The notes under the pieces were generated by a model, which did no database searches, had not been told where the DNA came from, and saw nothing but the letters and a program-made list of their open reading frames with translations. Both the position numbers and the translations under genes were made by a program. DNA of 64,000 bases from Orthonyx spaldingii. Taxonomy: Eukaryota > Chordata > Aves > Passeriformes > Orthonychidae. Each line of letters starts with the position of its first letter. Position 1 is the stretch's first letter. Below are positions 47,116 through 57,118 of the stretch, piece after piece. Location: contig VZTJ01004298.1 of NCBI GenBank assembly GCA_013397795.1, positions 269,861 to 333,860 on the forward strand, given 5' to 3'.

Positions 47116-47171
47116 GTTTGAGCAGGGATTTCACCTCCCTGTGGTTTGAGCAGGGATTTCACCTACCTGTG
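47116..47171. repeat. 28-bp tandem duplication, two copies
   Basis: Two adjacent copies begin GTTTGAGCAGGGATTTCACC and differ at one position. A recent slippage duplication in non-coding sequence. Confidence 0.92.
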
Positions 47172-47275
47172 CCTAGAGCTCAGGCCAGAGCATGTGGCAG
47201 GAATACCTGAAAATCTCCTTAGGTATCAGCAGCCACTGGCACAGAAAGTTAGGACACATGAAACTACTCAGTGCC

Positions 47276-47360
47276 CAACATAATTCAAATAGCTAAAATA
47301 CTGCCTATAATTACTATTCCATTCATCTTCACAATCATAATTCAAGTATGATTATTCTTC
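47276..47360. promoter_or_regulatory. Short candidate CNE
   Basis: CATAATTCAAATAGC, CTATAATTACTATTCC, CAATCATAATTC and TATGATTATTC words are packed into 85 bp. The island is small but very dense in homeodomain cores. Confidence 0.3.
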
Positions 47361-47639
47361 TGACTGGCACACTGCCCACTTGTAGGCAGGACAGCACGAT
47401 CATAAACCCAACACAAACCCAAAACAAGGAGAGGATGCTCTGACAGTTCCTCCATGCACAAAGCCTCAGTGCAAATACTGGTTGCCTTATTACACCCAGG
47501 TTGGCAGTCCAGCACCAAGAACATTGTCACACCAGGATTCCAACGGGAAAAATCACAGGATAGAAAACCTGCCCCAAACGAAAGATATTTTCCGAGGAAA
47601 CTGGAGGCTGGGAAGGTGGATGACATATAAAACATGTCT
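47361..47639. other. Non-coding background
   Basis: GC-moderate unique sequence with no recognised element. Confidence 0.5.
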
Positions 47640-47880
47640 ATTTTCCAGAGAGTGAACTTGGGGAAAACCCCAACCCTGAGTATTCAGTGGAAGGAAAAAG
47701 CTTTTCATTATACTGTTTCACTCGGGAAACATTTTTGCATAGAAATGCCTATAATAGAGATTGTCTATTAGACTCAGTTCTAGATTATCCTTTCCCACAG
47801 TATAATTCTATTATCCAGCAAGCCCATGAGGCAGGAAACTCCTCTGGAGCCAGGGACGTATTTTTGAGCTTTCTGAGAGT
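47640..47880. promoter_or_regulatory. Weak candidate element
   Basis: AT-moderate sequence with TTTCATTATAC, CCTATAATAGAG, GATTGTCTATTAG and TAATTCTATTATCC words. A + strand frame runs through it (47687-48148, 153 codons) without recognisable motifs, so both readings remain weak. Confidence 0.25.
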
Positions 47881-49009
47881 TTCGGTGACTGCTGTATATG
47901 TTTATCAAGAACGAAACACAGCAGCTGGGGCAGTCAGGTCTGACTCACATCCCAGGTCTCATCTACATCCCAGCTCCCAGCAGCAAAGCTCAAACACCTA
48001 CTCCAGGAGCTTGCACTGGGCCCTTCCCCCTTTAACAGATCTCTCTGCCCAAAAGGCTTCTTCACACTCTGCTCCATGCTGCAGGAATGATCCACTTATG
48101 GGAGTCATACCACAAACGAGGAGAACCTATTTAAAACATGAACATTAAGAACATGTTGAACATTAAGATTCAGCCACCTCGATCTCTTAAATGGTGTGAA
48201 GTCTACCGGACAATGCCAATTCTTCCTTAAAACTTTCTGAGTAGTCTCTTTTCTCAGAGCACATTGTTTACTTTAGCAGCTTCCTTGCCTTTTGGAAAGC
48301 CAGAAGAAGCCACAGGTTGAAATAAATTTTCAATTCCACCTGCAGCTTCTTTCAAGCTTCCAGACAGTTCGTGCACTTATGCCCCTGCTCTCCCTCCTTT
48401 CTGTCCCTTTGCCAACAGCTCTGAGCACGCAGATAGGCCCTGGGACTTTCCTTCTGCTACAAATTTTCACTTAGCAAGACAACTGCAACAATTTCTTAGT
48501 ATGAACAATTAACTTGTTCTTTCCTTCCCTGCCAAACGGGAAGATGTAGATTACATTATTTTTCTAAGCCTAGTGACAATACAGCTCCAGTGTCAACAAC
48601 AGAGACGCTCCAGGCTCCTCCCTGGCACAGAGCACAAGGCAGGTAAGCCAGAGGTCACATCACCACAAGCTTTTTCATTTCCATTTTAAACTAATTTGGT
48701 TTGGTTTTTTTTAATCAAATTGTTTCCAAGTCAGTTTTCCTACTGCCTGGACAACTTTGAGCCATCCGTCAGCACTTTCTTCTTGTGTCTAAGCTCTTGT
48801 TTGAGGGAAGATTCCCCAATAACAGCTTATCTCAGTGCTGTGACACAAATACATTAACTAGCTCTCAGCTCCGTACAGACAGCAAACAACAGGCCGTGCA
48901 TTGATGGCTTTACTCAGCCAAAAAGGGCTTTGCAATTCTGGGGTATTTTCACCTTCCAACTTACTTGATCTGAACAGTCCCAGAATAGCTGAAAGTCATT
49001 GCAGGGGCC
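47881..49009. other. Non-coding background
   Basis: GC-moderate unique sequence. Minor AT-rich patches lie at 48470-48580 and 48680-48730. No gene or repeat recognised. Confidence 0.45.
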
Positions 49010-49023
49010 CTGCGCTCTGGTGG
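49010..49023 (-). promoter_or_regulatory. CTCF-like site
   Basis: On the - strand CCACCAGAGCGCAG matches 13 of 14 positions of the core CTCF consensus CCASYAGRKGGCRS. It contains a CpG. It lies about 170 bp left of the strong island at 49.18-49.5 kb, a plausible boundary position, but single motif matches of this quality occur often by chance. Confidence 0.35.
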
Positions 49024-49174
49024 CTGCTCTCATCACTTCCTCCCTTCTCACGAGACACTCATGGAGTTGGCCAAAACAGAGGTCAGGGGACAAACCTCGG
49101 CTGACTCTGCACTGGGTCCGCGCTGGCTGCAGCCACCAACAGGGCTGATGACAAATGAGAAGCCAGGCTTCCAG

Positions 49175-49500
49175 CTGAATTTCAGTTTAGTTATTTTTGT
49201 TTTAATGTATGTGTGAATCAATTAATCCTGTCATAGAAGGGCATCGTAAACTGTGTGCCAGAGTTAATGAGTCAGACATTATCACATCATTACACCAGCT
49301 GGCATAATGTAGCATGTGTTGTTTGTCATAATATACACTGCCACGCTTAACAACCATTAATTGTTTACACGAGCAGTCATATTTTTCTTAAAGAACCTTC
49401 AGTGACTGGGTAATATTTTGAAAGCTTCTTAAGCAAGTAACTCTTACTAGGGAAAGATAATAAAAATCACTCCCTCTGTTATGGAGCTAAACATGTTGGG
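49175..49500. promoter_or_regulatory. Strong candidate CNE with AP-1, E-box and homeodomain-FOX sites
   Basis: The island contains AATCAATTAATCC, an exact AP-1 site TGAGTCA (49268-49274), the E-box palindrome CCAGCTGG (49295-49302), GGCATAATG, TTTGTCATAATATAC and CCATTAATTGTTTACAC. In the last, ATTAATTG (49356-49363) overlaps the forkhead core TGTTTAC (49362-49368). CpGs at CATCGTAAAC, CACGCTTAAC and ACACGAGC are retained in AT-rich DNA. This is one of the most CNE-like blocks in the window. Confidence 0.5.
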
Positions 49501-49850
49501 TTTACACATAATAACAGTTACATCTCATTCTCCAAAACACTGAAAACCAACTGCATTCCAGTTCCAGCCAGGTCTCAGAACCTGAAGCCCACTGGGCAAT
49601 GCTGCCATAAATATTGACAGAGGTGATGCCCAAGACCCCCTCTGTTCTTCCTTTGCTCACACAGAGCACTGAGCACCAAGTCTGAGCCTCTTCTCCTCTG
49701 CTCTGGTAGGTACAAGAAAGAAGAGAATGGCAGCCAAAGCCTCGCCGGCATAACACTGACACTACACCAGAGCCTGAACCGCACTTTGGAGAGAGTGTCT
49801 ATGAACTTGCGTTGCCTGACAGAGATGCTGGTGGTTTCCTGTCACTCCTT
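49501..49850. other. Non-coding background
   Basis: GC-moderate unique sequence. Two nested - strand frames (49502-49784) show no domain. Confidence 0.45.
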
Positions 49851-49960
49851 GCATCCATCACCTGTGTTTGTCAGGTGAAAACACAACAATCAGTCTGACT
49901 TTATCATAATAGTTTGGCTGTGAGTATTTTCTTGGCTGACTAAAGACAACATTTGGACAC
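49851..49960. promoter_or_regulatory. Candidate element with ZEB-like bipartite E-box
   Basis: TCACCTG (49858-49864) and CAGGTGA (49872-49878) form a perfect inverted pair separated by TGTTTGT. ZEB1/ZEB2 bind bipartite CACCT and CACCTG sites through two zinc-finger clusters, in either relative orientation; SNAIL and E-proteins bind single copies. Immediately right are ACAACAATC (SOX type) and TTTATCATAATAG. Confidence 0.4.
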
Positions 49961-50289
49961 TCTCAGCAACAAATCCAGGTTTACCAGCTTTTTGTGAATT
50001 GGATTCAGTCTGCTTCTGGCCAGATTTGTTGGCCATATGGCTTCCTAAAGCCAAAGGCTAATAACATGTTTTAGGTTGGATTGACTACAGCAGCCAGGAA
50101 CAGTGAATTTGACCTGCAGGTTCCCCGTATGTCCACTCACACACACACACACAAACTTTTGTCACACTGCAGGTCTGCTTTTAAACAAACACCTGTGTGA
50201 CACCGGCAAGGCAGTGAGAAAACAACAGCAGTAAGTTGCTGCTTTGGAAAAATAACATCAGCTACAGGGAAGCCTGAAAAACTAAAGGC
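49961..50289. other. Non-coding background with CA repeat
   Basis: Unique sequence containing one short CA microsatellite, listed separately. No other feature recognised. Confidence 0.5.
50138..50153. repeat. Short (CA)8 microsatellite
   Basis: Eight uninterrupted CA dinucleotides. Confidence 0.9.
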
Positions 50290-50400
50290 AAGGTCCTTTT
50301 ATTAAAAAAATCCCAAAAACGGAAATATGGAGTATTAATACCTCAAACAACCTTAATGTACTGTTAGTTTGATTTAAGACACTCATGATTCTGAGAAGTG
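50290..50400. promoter_or_regulatory. Short candidate CNE with GTATTAATAC palindrome
   Basis: Contains TTTTATTAAAAAAATCCC, the perfect 10-bp palindrome GTATTAATAC (50332-50341), CTTAATG and TTTGATTTAAG words within about 110 bp. Confidence 0.3.
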
Positions 50401-51299
50401 CTAAAAACAACAGATGCTGCTCTTTTGATGGGAAACTATAATCCTGTTCACTCACCTCATGGAATTCATTGTCACTATCCTCTGCTCTGCCACAGGAAGG
50501 GGAGGGCCACAGATGTGGATAAGAAGACATGGCATAGCAGTGATGTCTCTCTGATATTTAAACCCTGTATGCCACTTGGCTCAAGCCCACGGTGGCAGAG
50601 GAAGGGCTGTCCTTACTTCCCCATCTCAATTCCCACCTACGTCTGCCCTGATTCCACAAAGCACCAGGGCCCATGCTCATCTTCCAGCACCTCAGTACTG
50701 TACTCGAGTCACATGCCCGCCCAGAGCACCCAGAGTTACCTCCTGCTCACATCTTTAGAGCCTGTAGCCAGCCTGCAGAGTTCACGATTTATTCCTCTCT
50801 ACCACCTTTCTGGGTCTTCTCCCTTAGCACTATGTCTAATTAGCTTTATAGTGAGCATATTTCCTTTTTGCTAAGCAGAAAACCAATACCCTGCTACACA
50901 GACATAAACACTGACTGACCTGTGTGTAAGTAAAATCGGTTATTTCTGTGTTGGCATCACTGTTTAACACCCTGTTGTATCAATCCTCACCTCCTAGGCC
51001 ATACTGTGACAATTTGGTCTCACATACTCACGTACAGACATCCTCCTGCAACTTGGCTGCAGTATTTCGCCAGCCTCACAAGGCTTTTCACAAGGCACCC
51101 CTTAGCCAGCAGTCACAAAGTTGTTCAGAAATAAGCAAGCAGAGGCCCAAAGAATATTACCTGTACAGCCTTAAGACATGCGGGGGAAAAGGCTCCAAGT
51201 ATATATCACACCTGATATGCCATATGTCTGAGGGTATATCAAACCCAGATGAAATGAAAAAGGATTCTTATTTTCCTAATGAAACTGAAGCCTAGAGAA
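50401..51299. other. Non-coding background
   Basis: C-rich unique sequence (50560-50800). A 158-codon + frame (50398-50874) overlaps a second + frame and has no domain. CTAATTAGC occurs alone at about 50838. Confidence 0.45.
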
Positions 51300-51490
51300 A
51301 GTCATATCAGATCAGTATCCCTCTCCTAGTCCATCTCGAAGAAATGATTTTACCTCTTAGTTGGACTTAGGGTAATTGTATAAAGGCTTCCAATCTCTGA
51401 AATCTGTAATGAAATTTGTAATCCTGACCTGCTGGATATGAGCTATACAATTACTTGGAGTATATTTAGAGCAAATAATCCATTCCCCCA
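51300..51490. promoter_or_regulatory. Weak AT-rich candidate element
   Basis: Contains GGGTAATTGTATAAAGG, TGTAATGAAATTTGTAATCC, ACAATTACTTGG and AAATAATCC. Two TAATCC words (OTX/PITX type) are about 60 bp apart. Density is moderate. Confidence 0.3.
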
Positions 51491-52654
51491 AAGCTCCAAA
51501 CATTCATGGCTATGGATGCATGGCCCTGACCAAGAGTCTGCATTATAATTACTTGTGCAACAAGGTGAAGGCCACATCTGACTCCTGCTAAGCCCTTTAG
51601 GAGAGCTCATCCTCTCTTTTGACAGTGTTTGAGGCATATTAAGTCTTTGCTGAACCAATATCTATTGTGTAGGAGCAGAAAACAGTGAGATTAAAAAACT
51701 CATCCAAACAAGTCCAGTCATAACAAACCAATACAGAATAACCCATAACCACACTAAGCAGGCAGCAAACCCCACCAAAATGGCTCATAAGCTAAAACCA
51801 AAAGAGAAAAGGTTCATCGGATATGGTGATCAAAACTGTTGATATCACAGCTGTAAACAGCCCTTGAATTATGAAGCTCACTCAGCAGGTCAATGAAGCA
51901 GAGGCACTTGCATCCCACAGCGGCCCCCCGACCCCCACAGTCAGCAGACTGGGTCTATATATGTCTGCTTCACTTAAACCTGTGTTGAAGTTGCACTAAA
52001 ATCGAAAAAAGTTTCATCTTAAACATAAAGCTACCCAGATTCAGAAGCTGCTCACTCAACTATGGGATAGAAAAGCCAGCTTGACTCAAACCATTTTTCA
52101 CAGGATAAGCAGTTTAAGACTCAAATGTCTATTGGTTTATGCTTGACAAAAGGACCTGAGGCATCAGATTGTCTTCATCATGCACACTATTAAACCAAGC
52201 AAACATAAATGGCTGCAATGTAGCACAGGTTTGGAATCCACCCTGTGACTCAAATCAGCAAGTTCATTATTGTTTTCTAAGACTGCTTCCTAACCTCCTT
52301 CCTCAGACCGCCACACAGGGAGCAAAGTACTCGGAGCCCCAAAGCTTTTCAAGTCTCAGTCATCCTTAATGATGAGGTTTAAAGCCCTTTTTCACTGAGA
52401 TTTAAATGAACGAGGTCTTTTTCTGGATCAGGCCCAGCATTCTCTGCCTGTTACGAGACCAAGCTCTCCCATCAAGATTCACATGCCTTGTTTTGCAAAG
52501 CCTTGCAGAGAAGGAAACTTCTCCAGACATTAATTCTACATTAGAAGCTCAGCTCAGAGAGCGAGGACTGAGGCAGTCCAAGTGTCCCAGACCCCTGCAA
52601 AGTTCCTGTGCTGGGAAGCTGGTAACAGATTGTCAGAAAGGGTTAAAGCAGCTG
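51491..52654. other. Non-coding background
   Basis: AT-moderate unique sequence. A 135-codon + frame (52406-52813) continues into the next element without recognisable motifs. No repeat family seen. Confidence 0.4.
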
Positions 52655-52850
52655 TCTGCATGGCTCTCCGTGCTCTCCAGAGGGTGGCAAAGCGCATTGT
52701 TTGGCGTAATCACGACACAAATCTGCATGTGTACGTCTTCAATAATTCATGTTGCAGCTTGTCTCACTGTGGGGACAGATGTCAGTGAAATCAGTGACAG
52801 CCGATCACGCTGATCCCTCACATAATCACGGGAGAGCTGATCCCATGGCA
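52655..52850. promoter_or_regulatory. CpG-retaining candidate CNE
   Basis: AAGCGCATTG, GGCGTAATCACGACAC, GTGTACGTC, GCCGATCACGC and AATCACGGG keep CpGs in sequence that is not GC-rich, which suggests constraint or lack of methylation. It has two TCAGTGA copies 9 bp apart (52782-52797) and AATAATTCATG. Short frames run through it, but a protein family is not recognised. It abuts the RE1-like site. Confidence 0.4.
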
Positions 52851-52867
52851 ACACTGAGCCTTGGAAC

Positions 52868-52884
52868 CTGCCCATGGTGCTGAT
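52868..52884 (-). promoter_or_regulatory. RE1/NRSF (REST) silencer-like site
   Basis: On the - strand ATCAGCACCATGGGCAG, continuing GTTC, matches the 21-bp RE1 pattern NNCAGCACCNNGGACAGNNNC at every fixed position except one (GGGCAG instead of GGACAG). REST binds RE1 and recruits CoREST, HDAC and G9a complexes to silence neuronal genes in non-neural cells. The site lies about 20 bp from a candidate CNE. A site with both half-sites at canonical spacing is much rarer by chance than the short motifs listed elsewhere. Confidence 0.55.
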
Positions 52885-53284
52885 GTGGGGGTGACAAGAG
52901 CAGGCAGACACAGCCCCCTACAACACCAGTGCTTGTGCAGCAGCACAGCACATCTCACAGAGATCACACACTCAGGAGAGGCCAGAACAGCCGCTCTAGG
53001 CTGCAGGTGCCACTGAGGGGCCATGTCACACATGCCCCACGTGAAAGACAACTACAAGTCGTTGTGACAACTTGAGCCCTGTACGAGCTCACACATGCTT
53101 CAAAACAAGCCAGTTGTGTTCTCTGTTCTTTTTCCTGCTTCTTGAATGCTTTGATTCCAAACCGATTCACCACCTTCATTGAGGTCTATCCCATTTTGTG
53201 TTGTATTGGTCTGCTCCAATGTCCCAGCCACTGACAGGAGAGAGCAAAGTGCAGCTGTACCCACCACAGAGCTTGGATATAATC
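52885..53284. other. Non-coding background
   Basis: GC-moderate unique sequence with no recognised element beyond the RE1-like site at its left edge. Confidence 0.45.
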
Positions 53285-53380
53285 CCTCTGGGAGAGAAAG
53301 TCAATCAGTGCTAATTAGAATGATTGGATCCGTTCATCTTGTTTGAAAAATCTATTGTTGTTAGACAAAAAAAAGCACAT
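53285..53380. promoter_or_regulatory. Short candidate CNE
   Basis: GTGCTAATTAGAATGATTGG and TCTATTGTTGTTAG words (homeodomain and SOX types) within about 80 bp, including the CTAATTAG palindrome. Confidence 0.3.
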
Positions 53381-54029
53381 TCTTCTCAGCATTAAATCCT
53401 TCCTGTTTATTTTTACTCCAATGCCTCATCCAAATTGTTCCATGTCCTCTGTCTAGATATTTAAGAGAACCACCCAATTCATTTTTTATGGTGGGGGGGG
53501 ATGGGTTGTTTGGGGTTTTTTTTCCTTTGTTTTCTTTTGTTGTTGTTTGTTTTTCCAAATACAGATACATAGCTCACTTAGGTCAGCTTTCTAAGGCCAT
53601 TTCTCGTCACTGGATGGATTTCTGTATCTGTGTTTGAAGCAGAAGTTAAGCAAATCTACAGCTAACTTAGGTGGGCATATTACACCTTCCATCATTGGCA
53701 GAACTCAAGATCAGCTGACTTACACCAGAAAAATGGGAGTTTAACGGAGGAAAAACTTTTTCACTTTTATGGCAGCAACTTAAAAGTCCAAGTGAAACCT
53801 GCCTCAGTCATATGAGAGGGGTGAGAACAGGACATCTCTATACACATGTGTGTACATATGGGATTTCTGTCAAGTGACACAGGCACAATGCCAGGACCAC
53901 AAACTGGACTCTAGGGCCAAGTATTCCCAATTTGCAGAGCTGTGTGTTCTGCAGATTTGTCTCTCAGTCGTCTTCTTCCCCCTTGTCATTAGAGGGTGCA
54001 GAGTACCTCCCCAGTAATGTTAGTGCCAG
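53381..54029. other. Non-coding with G/T-rich tract
   Basis: Unique sequence with one simple G/T-rich tract, listed separately. Minor TGTGTGTACATATG words at about 53847-53859. No gene recognised. Confidence 0.45.
53490..53556. repeat. G/T-rich simple-sequence tract
   Basis: An eight-G run is followed by GGTTGTTTGGGGTTTTTTTT and TTTTGTTGTTGTTTG-type sequence. The complementary C/A-rich form recurs at 58.25 and 60.88 kb. Low-complexity DNA, not a coding region. Confidence 0.7.
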
Positions 54030-54330
54030 CAGAAAGCTCATCTAAGATCAGTACATTTAAAAAAGGACATTAATTTCTCGTTATACTCAGATCAGATTGT
54101 TTTCAAGGCAATATCTTAACTGAGTCAAAGTACGTCATTAGAGCTGCCATGCATACTGTTGTTTAACATCATGTGCCATTTTTCTTGGGAAGGTGCATTT
54201 ACATAAACATTTCTAATCACAGCCCTGTAAAGAGACACAGTATATTAATTTATGACTTTTAGGTAATATGTCATATGAATCTTAACATATGGCATTACAC
54301 TGTATGATGGCAATCTTGGCTCTTCCAAGG
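54030..54330. promoter_or_regulatory. Strong candidate CNE with paired CATATG E-boxes
   Basis: Contains GACATTAATTTC, TACGTCATTAG (CRE-like half with ATTA), CATGCATAC, GTTGTTTAACATC, TTTACATAAAC, TCTAATCAC, TATTAATTTATG and a CATATG pair at 54272-54277 and 54286-54291. The two E-boxes sit in a 10-bp inverted repeat with one mismatch (54268-54277 against 54286-54295). Stops in all frames exclude an exon. Confidence 0.5.
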
Positions 54331-56029
54331 AAACCTGGAAAACATCCAGTGAGATGTGAACGAGCCAAATGCAATAGAGAACCATATCCACGCTAATCTA
54401 GGTTTACACCTTTCATTCAGCACTCCAAGCTTCCACCAGATGGTTTTGCACAGAAGCATTAATGCCAGGAATCACTGTACACCCAGTTTTCAGAAGGCTC
54501 TAATGCGAAAATAATCCTGGTAAATGGCACCAGCAAGTCAAAGGTGCAAGGAATGGTCTGAAGTCTTTAGAAGAAGGTACTAAAGGTGCCAAAAAGTGAC
54601 TTTAGATCTTGGCCATTCCACATCACTGCTCCTTCATTTGGCAAGGGGAGTTAAGGGCAGCTTCCTCATCTATTGTACAGCCATTGCACCCATACAAGGA
54701 TAACCAAATACCAGTTCTGGAACAATGTTTGCAAACTGAAGTGTTGCAGGCCCCACAAAAGCTTGATGAAATTTGCCTTGAAAACTGAACTTCCTTAGAT
54801 GACCACAAGGAATTTCCCTCCAAGTTTTTAGGACACCATAGTGAGCAAAATGCCAGTGTCAATGCATCAGAGTAACCTACTCAGATTTCAGAGAACTATA
54901 AACAGCTGATGCCAAAATAAAATCACCCAACTACAAACCTTGTGTCCACATCACCTTCTTGTACCATGTTATGGGCATGTGAAGCTTGAGTCCGTCACCA
55001 GAGGTGGAGATGACAGACAGGGATGTATTTATCACTTGTATTGCACTTTTCTTTCTCCCTATTTATGAAATGGTGCCTGGAAGCTTAAAGAAGCACCCAC
55101 GGTGAAGTGTTTTCTCTGAGGTCACCCACAAAGCCTACACCTGCATCACCAGACAGCATCTAGGACAATCTCCATCTCCACAAACTGTTAAGAACTGCAC
55201 AAGTAAAAATGTCAAAGCTATTGTTGCTGAGAGGCGATTCCAGTCCCAGGACTGACTGCCCTCGCCCCAGTTTGCCTACAGGCTGGAGTAATGCCTCAGG
55301 ATGGGGTTTCCTTGTGGAGGGGTAGTGATGGAATTTGGTGCTCTGGTATTCTGGCATGGGTGAGGGGATTCTGCAGGAACGCCTTCCATGCCAGGAATGC
55401 ATTTGGTAACCATCCCTGCCTCAGCATACTTGGTTGCTCCATACTGTATCACGTGCTTCGAGTCACACAAGGTTCTCGCTGTGTGAGGTACCTCAAAATG
55501 GCATCTCCCTGCTCCTCAGTGCTACTGGCTGTAGCGGACATGCCCCTCATGTGACACATACCAAGAGCACATATGTCAGCTTTTTATTTCCTAAAAAATC
55601 CCACTTTTTTTCTCCACAGCAGCATATGTGTGATGAGCCAGCTGTCAGGGAAATAGCATTTTCAGCTTCCTGCCCTGCAACTAAGTTGAACAAAACAGCA
55701 TATTGCCACATTGTTGCAGGAGTGTGAGGGAGAAGAAAGGAAAGGTTTAACTTTTGCTGTTAGCTCCCAGTTCCTTTGTGGCAGACATGGCTCCATCAGA
55801 CACAATGGCTTTGTTACAGCACATTTCAGGCAGGGCTCAAGCTTTGAATATTCAGCAGGGCTCCAGGCTAGCGATTCTGTTGCAGCTAGGCTTCTTGTCT
55901 TCCAGGAAGCCCTTGACAAAGGTCACAAACAATTTGCTCGTTCCTCTTATTAAAATAAAGATGGAAAGCATTGATGATAGCTCTGCCCAGCAGCTAACTT
56001 CATCATCTGTAGCAGTTCCAACATATGCT
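54331..56029. other. Non-coding background
   Basis: Unique sequence, AT-moderate near 55020-55110. Overlapping frames at 55160-55470 (-) and 55291-55554 (+), and at 55662-55919 (-) and 55711-56074 (+), cancel as gene evidence. Confidence 0.45.
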
Positions 56030-56265
56030 TGTGAGATAATGAAAAATATAGCATTAAATACAGTGGCAGATTGAATCTTGTTTCAGAGTAAATATAGTAA
56101 GTCATTTTTTTATCCTCCTCATTTCCTCTGAACCTGTTTAGCATTAGACTGTTAATATCATCACTGATACATGACAAAACCACTGTGTAATATACTGCAT
56201 TTGAAGCCAGCCCCCCCATAAAAGTGAGCAATGACAAAGTGTGAACATTACTTAGGCAATGATAG
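56030..56265. promoter_or_regulatory. AT-rich candidate element
   Basis: Contains GATAATG, CATTAAATAC, GCATTAGACTGTTAATATC and GTGTAATATAC words. Well-bounded on the right by a C-run and GC-richer sequence. Confidence 0.35.
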
Positions 56266-56426
56266 TAATTAAGTGCTCCAAGCCAGCCCTCTCCTCAATG
56301 TTTCCATTCACACACCTTCAAAGAACAGGGCTTTGGGCTGGGCTGTGCACCTCAGCCTCCCACCTGCTAAGTCAGGTTCAAGACGGAATCCCTTGAGGCT
56401 TCTGTCCAGGTCCTGCAGCTCCACCC
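56266..56426. other. Non-coding background
   Basis: Short GC-richer stretch leading into the possible gene relic. Confidence 0.4.
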
Positions 56427-57118
56427 GTGTCCTTGGCCCTGAGGCTGGGCACTGCTGCCCTGTTCACGGCCAAATCTTTCCTCAACTTGTGTTCTTGTCA
56501 ACACGGAAGGCAGATGATTTATCTTCTCCACGGAACCTTAGAAGCCTTGATAGACATTGTAGACAAACCACATCTTGCAGAGAACTGCTCAGACGAATTT
56601 TCCAGATGCTTCACCGCTGCTCTGCGATATTCCTGTCCGAGTATTTCTCCTGTCTTGGGCCCATCTGAACAGCCAAAGGCCTTTCACCTGAAGAAACTTC
56701 TTGAGCGCATCCTCACACCTCTCATTACAGTCAACAGTTCCAACAAACATCTCCAGACAGTGCACAGTAGCTCCCTTCTGATCTTCATGAGGAGTGGCAG
56801 TTCTGCCACATTCAGCCAGGTGAGGCAGAAGAGTGGTGGCCAGCACATCACCTCTGTTCCCACTGTTGGATGTTGTGCATTGCCATTCTCACTGTGCTGC
56901 TGAGGGTGCAGCTCAGACAGCACGCACACTCGAGAGAGATGCCAGCCACCAAACAAGCCCGGAAGGTCAATATTCCAAGTGGGCACCACTTTTTCCTGTT
57001 TGCAGGTGGCACAGTGCTGTTTGTGAGCCGCCTTTCCAAACGAAAGTTAGTTATGTGTAGCTACTTTACAGAAAGACTTCCTGCACTATGGACATTTAGC
57101 CTGACATCTGCATCTTAA
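56427..57118 (+). pseudogene. Possible decayed gene fragment (unidentified)
   Basis: A 158-codon + frame (56427-56903) includes a stretch with helix-like leucine spacing (HGTLEALIDIV, LKKLLERILTPLI) that reads more like protein than most frames here, and several CpGs are retained. A second + frame (56870-57118) begins before the first ends, as expected after a frameshift. I cannot assign a family. The - strand also reads in a protein-like way (56589-56846), so the orientation is uncertain, and chance is a real alternative. Confidence 0.2.

Larger units (their letters stand above)
46401..47275. other. Non-coding background
   Basis: AT-moderate to GC-moderate unique sequence with a T-run and a short tandem duplication listed separately. 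CCACCAGGTGACCG at 46844-46857 is a weak CTCF-like word. Confidence 0.45.

Noticed and set aside
50398..50874. 158-codon + strand frame
   Set aside because: C-rich sequence lacking stops by composition; no family resemblance or splice-bounded structure.
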